A DNA stretch of 64,000 nucleotides from positions 1,256,443-1,320,442 of the forward strand of contig NZ_CP094288.1 of assembly GCF_022693705.1 (NCBI RefSeq). The letters are read 5' to 3'. Positions 8,572-17,460 of this stretch are shown in pieces. Each line of letters opens with the position of its first letter. Within the stretch, counting starts at the first letter, position 1. The translations under genes and the position numbers were made by a program. The notes under the pieces are model-generated. The model made no database searches. It worked only from the letters and a program-made list of their open reading frames with translations, and was not told where the DNA came from. This DNA comes from Infirmifilum sp. NZ. GTDB taxonomy: Archaea > Thermoproteota > Thermoprotei > Thermofilales > Thermofilaceae.

Positions 8572-9873
8572 TCAATCGATAAGTGGCGGAATGAGATTGT
8601 AAAGAGTTGCAAGCGCAACCCGCACGTTTTCAGCGCGGTACATCGCCTCGTAGTAGGCCTCGTAGAGAGCCCTCTCGATGAACCAAGGAACCACTAGCCT
8701 AAAGATGTCCGTCAGCGACGACCCAGGCAGAAGTCTTTTGTCCACACTTCTCCGGTAGGCCTCCACGACCCTCTCACTCACCTCACGCGACCACTCGCGC
8801 ACGAGCCGGACGCGAGGATCGCTACCCCTAATGATTAAATTGAATGTTTCCGCACTATCAAGCCGCAAGCTACTCGATAGGGCGAAGAAGGCTATGTAAG
8901 AGATTCCTCTCAGCATCGAAGCTATATCGCGCACAGCTGGCTCGAGGTCCTGTTGAAACTCCGGGGGCCTGCCAGGCTCCCCCTCAAAGTCCACGATGAA
9001 GAACCTATCCTTCTGCATCAGCATCTGGGAGAAGTGTAGGTCTCCGTGCGTTCTAATGATCTTGTGTCCCAGCATTCCTCGAAAACCCTCTTCAGCGAGG
9101 CGCTCGAAATCTCCTGAGAGCCCGTTATCCCACCCGAGCTCGCGGAGCCTCTGTCGGTAAGTGTTTACTCGCCGTGCCCATTTCTCAATATCGCGCGGCC
9201 CCGCTTCACGAGGGCAACACCACTCTCCCCGACACTCGAGCATTCTGTTGTGGAAAAAGGAGACGGTTGTAGCTACGCCCTCCAGCAAGTCCGCCGGGAT
9301 CTCGTAGCCCCCGCCAAGCGTGCTGATAAGGGAATTGTAGAGTACTGAGCCGGGGTCGATGCCCCCCTCGATGTACCGGGTCATAACGCCAAGCGGCTGG
9401 TCGCCGACAAAGTAGGAGAGGATGAGCTGGGGTGCAATACCCGTATCGCTCAAGTACTCCAGGAACGCCGGCTCGGGGTTGAAGCGCGAAGCCAACCTGT
9501 ACCCCTTGAGAACGAATCTCTCGCCGCTCTCGGAAGACACAAGCGCGTGCGGGTTTGTAGCGTCCTCTGCTATCGAGCCGCGCACCCTTAAGGCTTGGCC
9601 TAGCACGCGTCCTTTGACTTTGATGGAATCGCAGTTGATTATTTTCTCTAGGAAATCCGCGCAGTACTCTGCTTCACAGTATCGCTCCCCGTTGTAGATA
9701 GCGCTATTCCTTGGAGAGCACGCGCACTTTTCGAGCGGTAGTACGTAGTTCACGCCACCTATGCTAAACTCTAGGATATGCACACCGTTGCACGCCGCCA
9801 CATGGCGAGGATTAACGCGCACTGGCCCCTTTGCTCGTAACCATCTCTTATTCTCAAGGAGGAGCAAGCTCAC
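8572..9873 (-). CDS. Maltokinase-like sugar kinase (aminoglycoside phosphotransferase fold)
   Basis: The C-terminal half carries 'THGDLHFSQML' and 'FIVDFEGEP' followed by 'RDIASMLRG', which match the maltokinase signature (HGDLHxGQ, DFEGEP, RDVAGMLRS) of Mak/Pep2 enzymes and of the kinase domain fused to some trehalose synthases. The family makes maltose 1-phosphate from maltose and ATP. The N-terminal 100 residues are cysteine-rich ('CACS', 'CEAEYC'), which is not typical, and may be a separate cap domain. The 433-residue length fits maltokinases. Its start overlaps the stop of the zinc-ribbon gene by 4 nt. Nearby GH57 and glgA genes support an alpha-glucan context, although substrate is inferred only. 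Confidence 0.75.
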   Translation of the reverse strand: MSLLLLENKRWLRAKGPVRVNPRHVAACNGVHILEFSIGGVNYVLPLEKCACSPRNSAIYNGERYCEAEYCADFLEKIINCDSIKVKGRVLGQALRVRGSIAEDATNPHALVSSESGERFVLKGYRLASRFNPEPAFLEYLSDTGIAPQLILSYFVGDQPLGVMTRYIEGGIDPGSVLYNSLISTLGGGYEIPADLLEGVATTVSFFHNRMLECRGEWCCPREAGPRDIEKWARRVNTYRQRLRELGWDNGLSGDFERLAEEGFRGMLGHKIIRTHGDLHFSQMLMQKDRFFIVDFEGEPGRPPEFQQDLEPAVRDIASMLRGISYIAFFALSSSLRLDSAETFNLIIRGSDPRVRLVREWSREVSERVVEAYRRSVDKRLLPGSSLTDIFRLVVPWFIERALYEAYYEAMYRAENVRVALATLYNLIPPLID

Positions 9874-10853
9874 TTCAGCCTCTCCCTAAGCTTCCTTATA
9901 GCCTCCTCGCTGCTTTCTCCACTTATAACCTCTACGTGCTCCGGCTTCCTTGAGAGGTCGGTAGGCACCCTTACGCCGACAATCAGGTGCTTCTCGCCTG
10001 TGTCCAGGGTTTTCCCGTAAGTGCTCAGCACTTCCTCACGCACTTTCGCGGGGTCAGCATCACGGGGGTAGACTGTGTAAACCACGAACCTCTGCGAGCC
10101 CTTCTCCAATAGCATCGGAACCCTCTTCTTCAAACCGCTGAGGCTCGTTACTTCAGCGTCAATATGCACCTTGTATCCCTGTGAAGCCGCGGCGTCTGCG
10201 ATCTTCCTGCTGAGGATCTGCCCGTAGATCTCCGCTAAGACAGTCCTCTCGACGGAGTACCTGTACACCTCCCTGTAAACGGCATCCTTGTGGTCGAAAA
10301 CGGCGCCGCAGGAAAGGCACTCAAGGGAGGCTACAGGAACGTTGAATGTGAGGCCGCAGCTCCTGCACCTGTAGGTTACGCCGATTACGATCCAATCTCT
10401 CCCCTGAGCGCCTAGGGGTCTTGAGCACTTGGGGCACAGCCTGTTCCCCCTTGCGTCCTTTGGGGCGCCTTCTAGTACGCCGATATAACCACACGGTACA
10501 TGGCTGAAAAGAGTGTTTCTTTCAACGTCCTGGGACCCGCAGCTGGGGCAGTTGTACCTTACCTTAAAGCCCGTGTGACCACACTTTGGGCAGAAGACAA
10601 GCCTATCGGCCACGAGGGGCTTCAAAATGCCTCTTTTAACCGCCTCCTCGAGGAGAGCGTCCTGGGATAGCCCGTACTTCTCTGCGATCCTGGAGCAGGG
10701 GCTAGTACCAGCTGGTTTCGAAAGCACCTCGCTGACCCCGCTTTCGAAGAGGCAGACTACCAGCTCCTGAAGAGCGCCTGCGAGGGACTTAAGGTACATC
10801 GCCTCGCTGCGGTGAAGCGCTTCAGGCCCGGCCACGATGACACCTATATGCAA
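9870..10853 (-). CDS. Multi-zinc-ribbon protein of unknown function
   Basis: The 327-residue protein has a string of cysteine pairs: 'CPKCGHTG' (near 89), 'CPSCGS' (near 101), a lone Cys-Gly (near 120), 'CPKCSRP' (near 140), 'CRSCGL' (near 159) and 'CLSCGA' (near 175). They would form two or three zinc ribbons. The arrangement recalls the TackOD1-type output domain of archaeal signalling proteins, but this is only a resemblance. The C-terminal 125 residues are alpha/beta ('RTVLAEIYG', 'HLIVGVRVP'). It begins with TTG, preceded by a TATA-like AGTATAATA at leaderless distance, and heads a two-gene unit with the maltokinase-like gene. Confidence 0.7.
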   Translation of the reverse strand: MHIGVIVAGPEALHRSEAMYLKSLAGALQELVVCLFESGVSEVLSKPAGTSPCSRIAEKYGLSQDALLEEAVKRGILKPLVADRLVFCPKCGHTGFKVRYNCPSCGSQDVERNTLFSHVPCGYIGVLEGAPKDARGNRLCPKCSRPLGAQGRDWIVIGVTYRCRSCGLTFNVPVASLECLSCGAVFDHKDAVYREVYRYSVERTVLAEIYGQILSRKIADAAASQGYKVHIDAEVTSLSGLKKRVPMLLEKGSQRFVVYTVYPRDADPAKVREEVLSTYGKTLDTGEKHLIVGVRVPTDLSRKPEHVEVISGESSEEAIRKLRERLK

Positions 10854-10944
10854 TGTGAAAATACAGCTATTATACTTTTACCTTTAATTAATCACGACAC
10901 TACGTTTTTAACCGAACTCAACGACTTACACAGAGGACGAATTT

Positions 10945-12477
10945 ATGTGCGCGCAGCTTATCAACACTCGAGTGGACGGGGGCGAGATTCTACTCGAGTT
11001 CTACGAGATAGCTCCCCCCTATGCATACGCTCTCGTTGTCAGGAAGCGCGACGGGGCGCTCGAGTATCGGTTAGTGGAGCCCCCTCTAACACCCGAGGAT
11101 GTTAGGATCCTCGAGAGGATAAAAAGAAACCTTCTGGTATCATCGACCGAACGGTATGACCAGGCGCTCAGGAAGCTGACGAGCGATCCCGAGTCCTTTC
11201 TCGAAGAGGAGGTAAAACGCGTTATTAAGCAGTACAAAATAAGCGTCTCGAGCGAGTCATTCGACAAGTACCTCTACTACATTATGCGGGATACTATAGG
11301 CTACGGCCGCATAGACGCGCTCCTAAAAGACAAGGAGATAGAGGATATCTCTTGCGATGGCGTCGGCGTCCCCGTGTACGTGTGGCACAAGCGCTACGAG
11401 TCAATCCCAACGAACGTGGTGTTTGAGGATCGGGAGGAGCTGGCGAGCCTGCTTTTAAAGCTGACCTACAGAGCCGGCAAGCAGGTCTCCGTCGCTCAAC
11501 CCATCGTCGAGGGCACTCTGCCCATGGGATACCGTCTCCACGTAACCCTAGACGAGGTTTCGAGACGCGGAGGAACATTCACGATCAGGAAGTTCCGCGA
11601 GGTCCCCTTCTCCCTAGTAGACCTCGTGAAGCTCGGAACCATTTCACCGAACCTTGCGGCCTACCTCTGGTACCTGATCGAGAACAACAGGAGCTTGATG
11701 GTGGTCGGCGCTACCGCGGGCGGGAAGACCACGACACTCAACGCCGTAGCAACCTTCATTAGGCCCGAAGCTAAGGTTGTGACGATCGAAGACACCCCCG
11801 AGCTACGCCTCCCCCACGAGAACTGGGTCCCACTTGTAACCAGGCCCAGCTACGAGGAGTGGGTCAGGAACGTCGACCTCTTCGATCTCCTCAAAAGCGC
11901 TATGAGGATGAGGCCAGACTACATAATTATCGGCGAGGTCCGCGGAGAGGAGGCATTTACGCTTTTCCAGGCTATAGCGACCGGTCACGCTGGGATGTGC
12001 ACCCTCCACGCGGAGAACATCGATTACGCTGTGAAGAGGCTGATCTCGCCCCCCATGAACGTCCCCATTTTCCTGTTACCCATGATGAACGTCGTTATAC
12101 TGGTGAGAAGGCTGAAGATAGGCGAGAGGATCGTCAGGCGTGTTGTTAGCGTACAGGAGTTGCTGGGGGTAGACGAGGAGGGGAAAACAGTTGTTTCACG
12201 CGAGGTCTTCAGGGTTAACCCGGTGCTGGACAGGATCGAGCAGGTAGCGGAGAGCGAGCACATTAGAAGGATAGCGGAGGAAAAGTTCACGACCCTGAGC
12301 GAGGTCCAGAAGGAGCTGGAGAGAAGAGTATCCGTGATAGAGTACATGGCTAAGGCGGGTATGACTTCGTACGAGCAGATAAGCCGGGTTGTTAGGGATT
12401 ACTACAGAAACCCGGAGGTGACCTACCGCCTCCTGATGGACGGCTACTACGCGAGGGAAGAAGTTAAGCAAAGGTGA
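10945..12477 (+). CDS. Type IV pilus / archaellum-type secretion ATPase (TadA/GspE family)
   Basis: The 510-residue ATPase has Walker A 'GATAGGKTTT' near residue 254, Walker B and Asp-box 'YIIIGEVRGEEA' near 325, and a His-box 'TGHAGMCTLHA' after that. These define hexameric type II/IV secretion and archaeal pilus assembly ATPases. It powers extension of a surface filament from the cytoplasmic side of the membrane. Two TadC-like membrane platform genes follow with a 4-nt overlap and a 3-nt gap, which is the usual archaeal pilus core. No pilin is recognisable in the window. It lies divergent from the zinc-ribbon gene with TATA-like boxes for both directions between them. Confidence 0.93.
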   Translation: MCAQLINTRVDGGEILLEFYEIAPPYAYALVVRKRDGALEYRLVEPPLTPEDVRILERIKRNLLVSSTERYDQALRKLTSDPESFLEEEVKRVIKQYKISVSSESFDKYLYYIMRDTIGYGRIDALLKDKEIEDISCDGVGVPVYVWHKRYESIPTNVVFEDREELASLLLKLTYRAGKQVSVAQPIVEGTLPMGYRLHVTLDEVSRRGGTFTIRKFREVPFSLVDLVKLGTISPNLAAYLWYLIENNRSLMVVGATAGGKTTTLNAVATFIRPEAKVVTIEDTPELRLPHENWVPLVTRPSYEEWVRNVDLFDLLKSAMRMRPDYIIIGEVRGEEAFTLFQAIATGHAGMCTLHAENIDYAVKRLISPPMNVPIFLLPMMNVVILVRRLKIGERIVRRVVSVQELLGVDEEGKTVVSREVFRVNPVLDRIEQVAESEHIRRIAEEKFTTLSEVQKELERRVSVIEYMAKAGMTSYEQISRVVRDYYRNPEVTYRLLMDGYYAREEVKQR

Positions 12478-13331
12478 GTCCCCTGTCGCTTGAAGCCTTT
12501 ACGGCTAGATTCCTGCAAATAGCGGAGCCTTTTAGGAGGTACTACGAGAGAGCGGGCTTCAGCATCTCCTTTGAAGCGTATGTTGAAAGCATCGTGAAAG
12601 CTCTTGTCCTCGCGGCTGCCTCAACGTTCTCGGTCCTCCTGTTCGTCCACTCCTACATCTTTAAAATCGCCCCGGTTTTCGCCGTGCCAGCCTCCCTCAC
12701 CCTCACTTTAGCGGTTCTACTCATCTTCACGGGATTTATGCTGTACTACCCTGTCTACAGGGCATACTCAAGGCGCGTAAGCATCGAGAAAGACCTCCCG
12801 TTTACGGTGGCATACATGGCGTCGCTAGCGTCCTCAGGCATGGGTCTTGAAAGGCTCCTGGAGAGGGTTGCGGTCTATGAGACGAATAAGGATCTGCGCA
12901 GAGAGTTTTTCCTGGTGTTGAGGGATATCAAGGCTCTAGGCCTCGACACTGTCACCGCTCTAGCCAGGCTGTCAGCCCGATCACCGAGCGCAGCCCTCTC
13001 GTCCTTCGCTCTCGCCCTGAGAGAAGCATACATAACTAGCGGTGATTTGAAGAGCGTGCTGATGCACTACGCGAAGCTGATGCTGGACGAGAAAACCCAA
13101 AGGCTACGCAACCTCGTAAACACTCTGTCCATGCTTGCAGAGGTGTACACAACGATGATGGTTGCCGCGCCGCTGATGTTCATAACCATGTTGATCGTGA
13201 TGAACATCCTCGGCGGGGGCGTTCTCGGCCTCTCTCCAGACATTCTGATCCTCGTGCTGACTTTCATAGTCATCCCGTTTTCCGCTGTTGGCATTTACGT
13301 AGCTATAGATGGATTGATGTCGCGGGTGTAG
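12474..13331 (+). CDS. Type II secretion/pilus platform protein, TadC-like (first copy)
   Basis: This 285-residue integral membrane protein has two helices near residues 40-85, a cytoplasmic T2SSF-type helical domain (about 100-210: 'DLPFTVAYMASLASSGMGLERLLERV') and two helices at the C-terminus. That is the archaeal TadC/FlaJ half-platform layout. GTG overlaps the ATPase stop by 4 nt. It should anchor the ATPase and the growing pilus. Confidence 0.88.
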   Translation: MSPLSLEAFTARFLQIAEPFRRYYERAGFSISFEAYVESIVKALVLAAASTFSVLLFVHSYIFKIAPVFAVPASLTLTLAVLLIFTGFMLYYPVYRAYSRRVSIEKDLPFTVAYMASLASSGMGLERLLERVAVYETNKDLRREFFLVLRDIKALGLDTVTALARLSARSPSAALSSFALALREAYITSGDLKSVLMHYAKLMLDEKTQRLRNLVNTLSMLAEVYTTMMVAAPLMFITMLIVMNILGGGVLGLSPDILILVLTFIVIPFSAVGIYVAIDGLMSRV

Positions 13332-13334
13332 GTA

Positions 13335-14249
13335 ATGCCTTACTTCATGCTCGACTCTAGGCGCACGGCGGTCCTACTATCCCTCGGGCTCGCGCTGGCC
13401 GCAATTCCGATCGCGTATGTACTAGTGGGGCTACGCTACGAGCTTCTTTCGAGCTTGAAGCTGGTAGGCGGTGCACTGATAGTGGTGACGTCTACGCGCG
13501 TTAACGTGCTACTGCTCACCGCGCTGATCCTGGTATTCCTCCCCTACGCTATTGTGGACACCCTTAACAGGATGTACATATCAAGGATAACGAGCATACT
13601 CCCGCACTTCTTCAAGTCCGTAGCGGAAGCCGTTAGGTCTGGTTTAACGCTACACGAGGCCCTGCGGTCGGTCGCGGAGACGGTTCCAGGCCCGCTCAGC
13701 TCCGAGATCAAGAAGGCGCTCGTAGAGGTGGAGCTGGGAGAGCCCCTAAACATTGCTCTTAGAAGGATACCTGTGAGGGTCAGAGACTTAAACGTTGAGA
13801 AAGCTGTGACCATACTGGTAACGGCTAACGAGAGCGGTGGCAGGGTAATCGACGTTCTCGAGTCTGCCGCCGACATCTTCGCGGCTTTAAAAACCTACGA
13901 GGATGAGAAGTCCACCACGATAAACCCACACGTGATAACGGTTTACATATCAACGATAATTTACCTCGTCTTAGCGCTGACAATACTCTACGTATTCGTG
14001 ATACCCCTAGGCGCGCTGCAGAGAACAGGAGGCTTCTTCGGGGCCCTCGACCCACCACTCTACGAGACCATAATGCTGTACTCCGGTGCGATAACAGCCC
14101 TGTCCGGAGGGTTAATTGTAGGCAAGATGAAGCACGGGAGGGCTTCCGCGGGGTTAATCCACTCGGCGGTGCAGCTCTCAATCGTTTCCGCCGGTTTTCT
14201 TCTCGCAGGAATGTACCTGACCCCCCTCACAGTCGTAGGCTCACCGTGA
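13335..14249 (+). CDS. Type II secretion/pilus platform protein, TadC-like (second copy)
   Basis: The 304-residue protein repeats the layout of its neighbour: two N-terminal helices, a cytoplasmic domain with 'ILPHFFKSVAEAVRSGLTLHEAL' (about residues 85-110), and at least three C-terminal helices. Paired platform proteins are common in archaeal pilus systems and correspond to the two halves of a bacterial GspF/FlaJ. It starts with ATG three bases after the previous stop and closes the operon; the following 244 nt hold no obvious gene. Confidence 0.86.
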   Translation: MPYFMLDSRRTAVLLSLGLALAAIPIAYVLVGLRYELLSSLKLVGGALIVVTSTRVNVLLLTALILVFLPYAIVDTLNRMYISRITSILPHFFKSVAEAVRSGLTLHEALRSVAETVPGPLSSEIKKALVEVELGEPLNIALRRIPVRVRDLNVEKAVTILVTANESGGRVIDVLESAADIFAALKTYEDEKSTTINPHVITVYISTIIYLVLALTILYVFVIPLGALQRTGGFFGALDPPLYETIMLYSGAITALSGGLIVGKMKHGRASAGLIHSAVQLSIVSAGFLLAGMYLTPLTVVGSP

Positions 14250-14493
14250 CACCGTTCTCTTGCATCAAGCAGCTGGTTGCTCTAAGCTAGCAGATCAGTG
14301 TTTCCCCGTTGCGCGGATCACCCCGACCTTCTCATGATTTTTAAGTATTGAGGAGATGCTGTATCGGCTTAACAATCGTTTATCGCCGTAGCTGATAGAC
14401 ACAGGAGCAAGATTGAATGTGGGGGTAAAAGAAGGTGTGTCGTAAAGCAAAGGGAGGTATATAGCCCGAAAGATATCGTTTTTAAGGTCGAAG

Positions 14494-17268
14494 GTGAAAA
14501 GAAGGAAGAGCTGGATGATCGCGAAAAGGATCCTGAGTCTTCCTCTAGTTTTTCTTATTGCACTGTCCAGCCTCTTGCTGATTGCTGATTCAGAGCACTG
14601 GTCTTCGTCGGTGGTCTCGTTTGACCGGTTTAACATACTCTCAGTTGCGGTAAGCCAGGATGGCAGTTTTGTAGCCGTGGCTTACGGAGACAACAGGTAC
14701 TACCAGCGCTTTGTCGACGTTTACGCGTCGAATCTATCGCTGGTTTACAGGCTCCAGCTCAACAGCTTCTCCGATGTATCCCCCATATTTCTGGATAACT
14801 CGACACTAGTGGTAACCGAGTTCGTGAAAAACGCCGAGGTTCCTTACTCTTATGTCCACCTCGTCGACATCATTAGGAAAATACATCTTCAGTCCCCTAG
14901 GGTTCCCGGCACCGATCTGAGCGGCGTTAGGAAAGCCGTTGTAGCAGGGTCGACACTGTACATACTGACGGGCAAGTACCTAGTGGGATTTACTCTGGAC
15001 CTGAGCCGTAGAACGTACCTGAAATCCTTTGTTAACACTGGTTTACAGGTGCTGCCGCTGGGTGACAGCGTGGTCGCGCTGTCTGTAGAGACTTTGTGCC
15101 ACATTTGCCTCATGCAAAACGAGAAAGTAATCACTCTGATTACGCCGCGAGGTGAGAGCTCCTACACGATCTGTCATGCTCTCTCGCTAGTAAGGCTACC
15201 CACAGGCAACATGGGCATCGTCTACGACAACTCGACCGTTGAGGAAATCACACTATCAGGAGCAGGCATCAAGCCACTTAGAAAACTCAAACTACCTTTA
15301 CCGCTACAGGGGGTTTCCGAGCCTAGCTACAGGCTCCTGTACTCGCTCGCCCTCAACGGCCTAGAGGTGAGGCTCTCCGTATACAGCTTCGCAGATAGGG
15401 CTCTAAGGGAGCTTCAGATTCCGTTGCCCTACTCGAAGGGCGATCAGATCGGTCTAAGGGTGTACGATGACGGAACCTATCTCGCGTGGGACAATGATAT
15501 CGTCGTGCTGGGTAACCTCAGCGGGATAACGGGTATCGTTAATGCTGGTTTCATTGTCAGAGACGCTCACTACACTAACGGGAAATTATACGTTGTAGGT
15601 GATACCAATCTGGCGATTTTCCAAAGAGCCCCAGCGAGTAGTAGCTATACTCTGACCTTTGAGGTAGTCCCCGAGCAAGGAGGGAGTATCGGCAACCTCA
15701 CCGTGATCGTGAACGGTGCAACGGTAGGCTGTTTTGCAGGATGCTTCAACTTGACTTTACCCAGCGGATTTTACAACGTCACAATCACAACTCCAGGATA
15801 CGTGGCTGTAACAGTCCCGGTGAACCTAACCAGCAACGCGAGGTACACGGTAGTGCTGCAAAGGGTGAAGTGCCCCCTCATCGTCTACGCGTCATCGACG
15901 ACCGGTGGCCAGCCCGAGATTATCGTCTACAGAGGGAATGCGAGCCTGGCTCGTGGCGTAGGGTACCTCGAAGTGCTACTTCCGGAGGGTAATTACACCG
16001 TAGTTGTATCCTACGGCAACTTTACTCAAACCAGAACTGTCAGCCTTCGTGGCAGAACAGAGATAAGAATCATAGTAAACAGCACTTACACTCAGCAGGG
16101 CCTCAATGCCTCAGAACCTAACACCCCGGTCGAGGGAAATTCCAGCATTACGGCCGTCGTGTACGGAGAGGAGACGTGCCCCGACTGCAGGCAGACGAGA
16201 GAGTTGCTCAGCAGAGCTGTAGAACGTTTAGTCTTCAAGGATATCTCCAACCAAACGTTCCTTGCGGAGTACAACTACCTGTACCAGCTTGCCCTAAGAG
16301 AGTTCCCCAGGGTAGTCCCCCTGACGCTCGTGTTTAAGGGAGAACGGTTGCTTGCTGTCGTTGTTGGTCCCCAGGACGAGGCAAGCTGGATCAAAATCCT
16401 GAGCTTAAACCCGGGCAATGCCACGTTAGTGGTCACCTACCAGGGTGAGTGGGTGTACCGCTCATTCAACTCGACCGAAGCGTACAGGATTGCCCTGCAG
16501 GAGGCCCCACCTCCAAGCCCCACTCCAACAACAAAGACCAGCGAGCTTCTGCCTACGATCCTAGCCTTAGCGGCTGCGGACTCCATTAACCCCTGCACTC
16601 TCATGGTGTTCGCGGCTTTGATCATGGCCGTCATGGGGATAAGCGGGAGGAGGAAGGCTGTGTCGGCCTCCGTCGCGTTCATTTCGGCGGTGTACGTCTG
16701 CTACCTACTCTTAGGATTAGGGTTGATAAGGTTCATGTCTCTCTTCAGCTGGCTGAAGTACTTCGTTGCTATGGTTACAGTGGTGGCAGGTGCTTACGCG
16801 GTGATCCAGTCGACTTTCACGTGGCAGGAGGGCTGCAGAGACGAGCATGCAGGGCAGAAAGCCTATTCCTCCAACATTCGCCGATACTTCGACCTTATCT
16901 CCCAGAAACTCAACAGCGCGTCGCAGCTATTTCTCACAAGGGCTCAGAAGGGTAGTATTGTCGCTGCGTTCCTCGCCGGAGCTGCTGTGAGCTTTACGCT
17001 TCTACCCTGCAGTAGCGGACCATACATCGTAGCTACCTACATGCTCGCAGGCGAGAGCCCTGCGGTTGCACTCCTCCTTCTACTGCTTTACAACTTCGTC
17101 TTCGTCCTACCCCTCGTTGCCATAGCGGCGGGCACGATTATCGGCGGGAGGCTACTCTTAATGGTCGATGCAGTCACAGTGCATTTGAATGCTTTGAGGA
17201 GGTGGACCGAGCTTGCACTCGGCCTGCTCCTGATCTTGCTGGGGATTTATATAGTGCTTTTCCGCTGA
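14494..17268 (+). CDS. Multidomain envelope protein: beta-propeller, PEGA-like, thioredoxin, CcdA-like membrane domain
   Basis: This 924-residue protein starts with a basic signal/anchor segment (about 1-30). Residues 35-375 have repeated beta strands like a propeller. Residues 387-545 hold two PEGA-like beta domains ('GFYNVTITTPGY', 'PEGNYTVVVSYG'). Residues 550-660 are thioredoxin-like with Cys562-P-D-Cys565 and 'RVVPLTLV' around the cis-proline. The last 240 residues are six or so helices with 'SINPCT' near 700 and 'LPCSSGPY' near 836, as in CcdA/DsbD electron conduits. It likely passes electrons from the cytoplasm to the outer thioredoxin domain. GTG 14494 is used, but a TATA-like TTTTTAAG at 14480-14487 would favour ATG 14515. 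Confidence 0.8.
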   Translation: MKRRKSWMIAKRILSLPLVFLIALSSLLLIADSEHWSSSVVSFDRFNILSVAVSQDGSFVAVAYGDNRYYQRFVDVYASNLSLVYRLQLNSFSDVSPIFLDNSTLVVTEFVKNAEVPYSYVHLVDIIRKIHLQSPRVPGTDLSGVRKAVVAGSTLYILTGKYLVGFTLDLSRRTYLKSFVNTGLQVLPLGDSVVALSVETLCHICLMQNEKVITLITPRGESSYTICHALSLVRLPTGNMGIVYDNSTVEEITLSGAGIKPLRKLKLPLPLQGVSEPSYRLLYSLALNGLEVRLSVYSFADRALRELQIPLPYSKGDQIGLRVYDDGTYLAWDNDIVVLGNLSGITGIVNAGFIVRDAHYTNGKLYVVGDTNLAIFQRAPASSSYTLTFEVVPEQGGSIGNLTVIVNGATVGCFAGCFNLTLPSGFYNVTITTPGYVAVTVPVNLTSNARYTVVLQRVKCPLIVYASSTTGGQPEIIVYRGNASLARGVGYLEVLLPEGNYTVVVSYGNFTQTRTVSLRGRTEIRIIVNSTYTQQGLNASEPNTPVEGNSSITAVVYGEETCPDCRQTRELLSRAVERLVFKDISNQTFLAEYNYLYQLALREFPRVVPLTLVFKGERLLAVVVGPQDEASWIKILSLNPGNATLVVTYQGEWVYRSFNSTEAYRIALQEAPPPSPTPTTKTSELLPTILALAAADSINPCTLMVFAALIMAVMGISGRRKAVSASVAFISAVYVCYLLLGLGLIRFMSLFSWLKYFVAMVTVVAGAYAVIQSTFTWQEGCRDEHAGQKAYSSNIRRYFDLISQKLNSASQLFLTRAQKGSIVAAFLAGAAVSFTLLPCSSGPYIVATYMLAGESPAVALLLLLLYNFVFVLPLVAIAAGTIIGGRLLLMVDAVTVHLNALRRWTELALGLLLILLGIYIVLFR

Positions 17269-17460
17269 AACAAGCTCTTCTCTTTCCTAAATCTCTCGCG
17301 GTGAATAAGCCCTGGGAGCAGTTTTTCACTTGGCAACTGCGGGTTTGAGCCTTTTCACGGCACCAAACCTCACCCCCTCCCTTTCTCGGCTAGTTGTTAG
17401 CTGAGCTCCTGCTGACGACACTTTTAAAGGGAACTAACAAGGGCCTAGAAAGAGGGAAAC

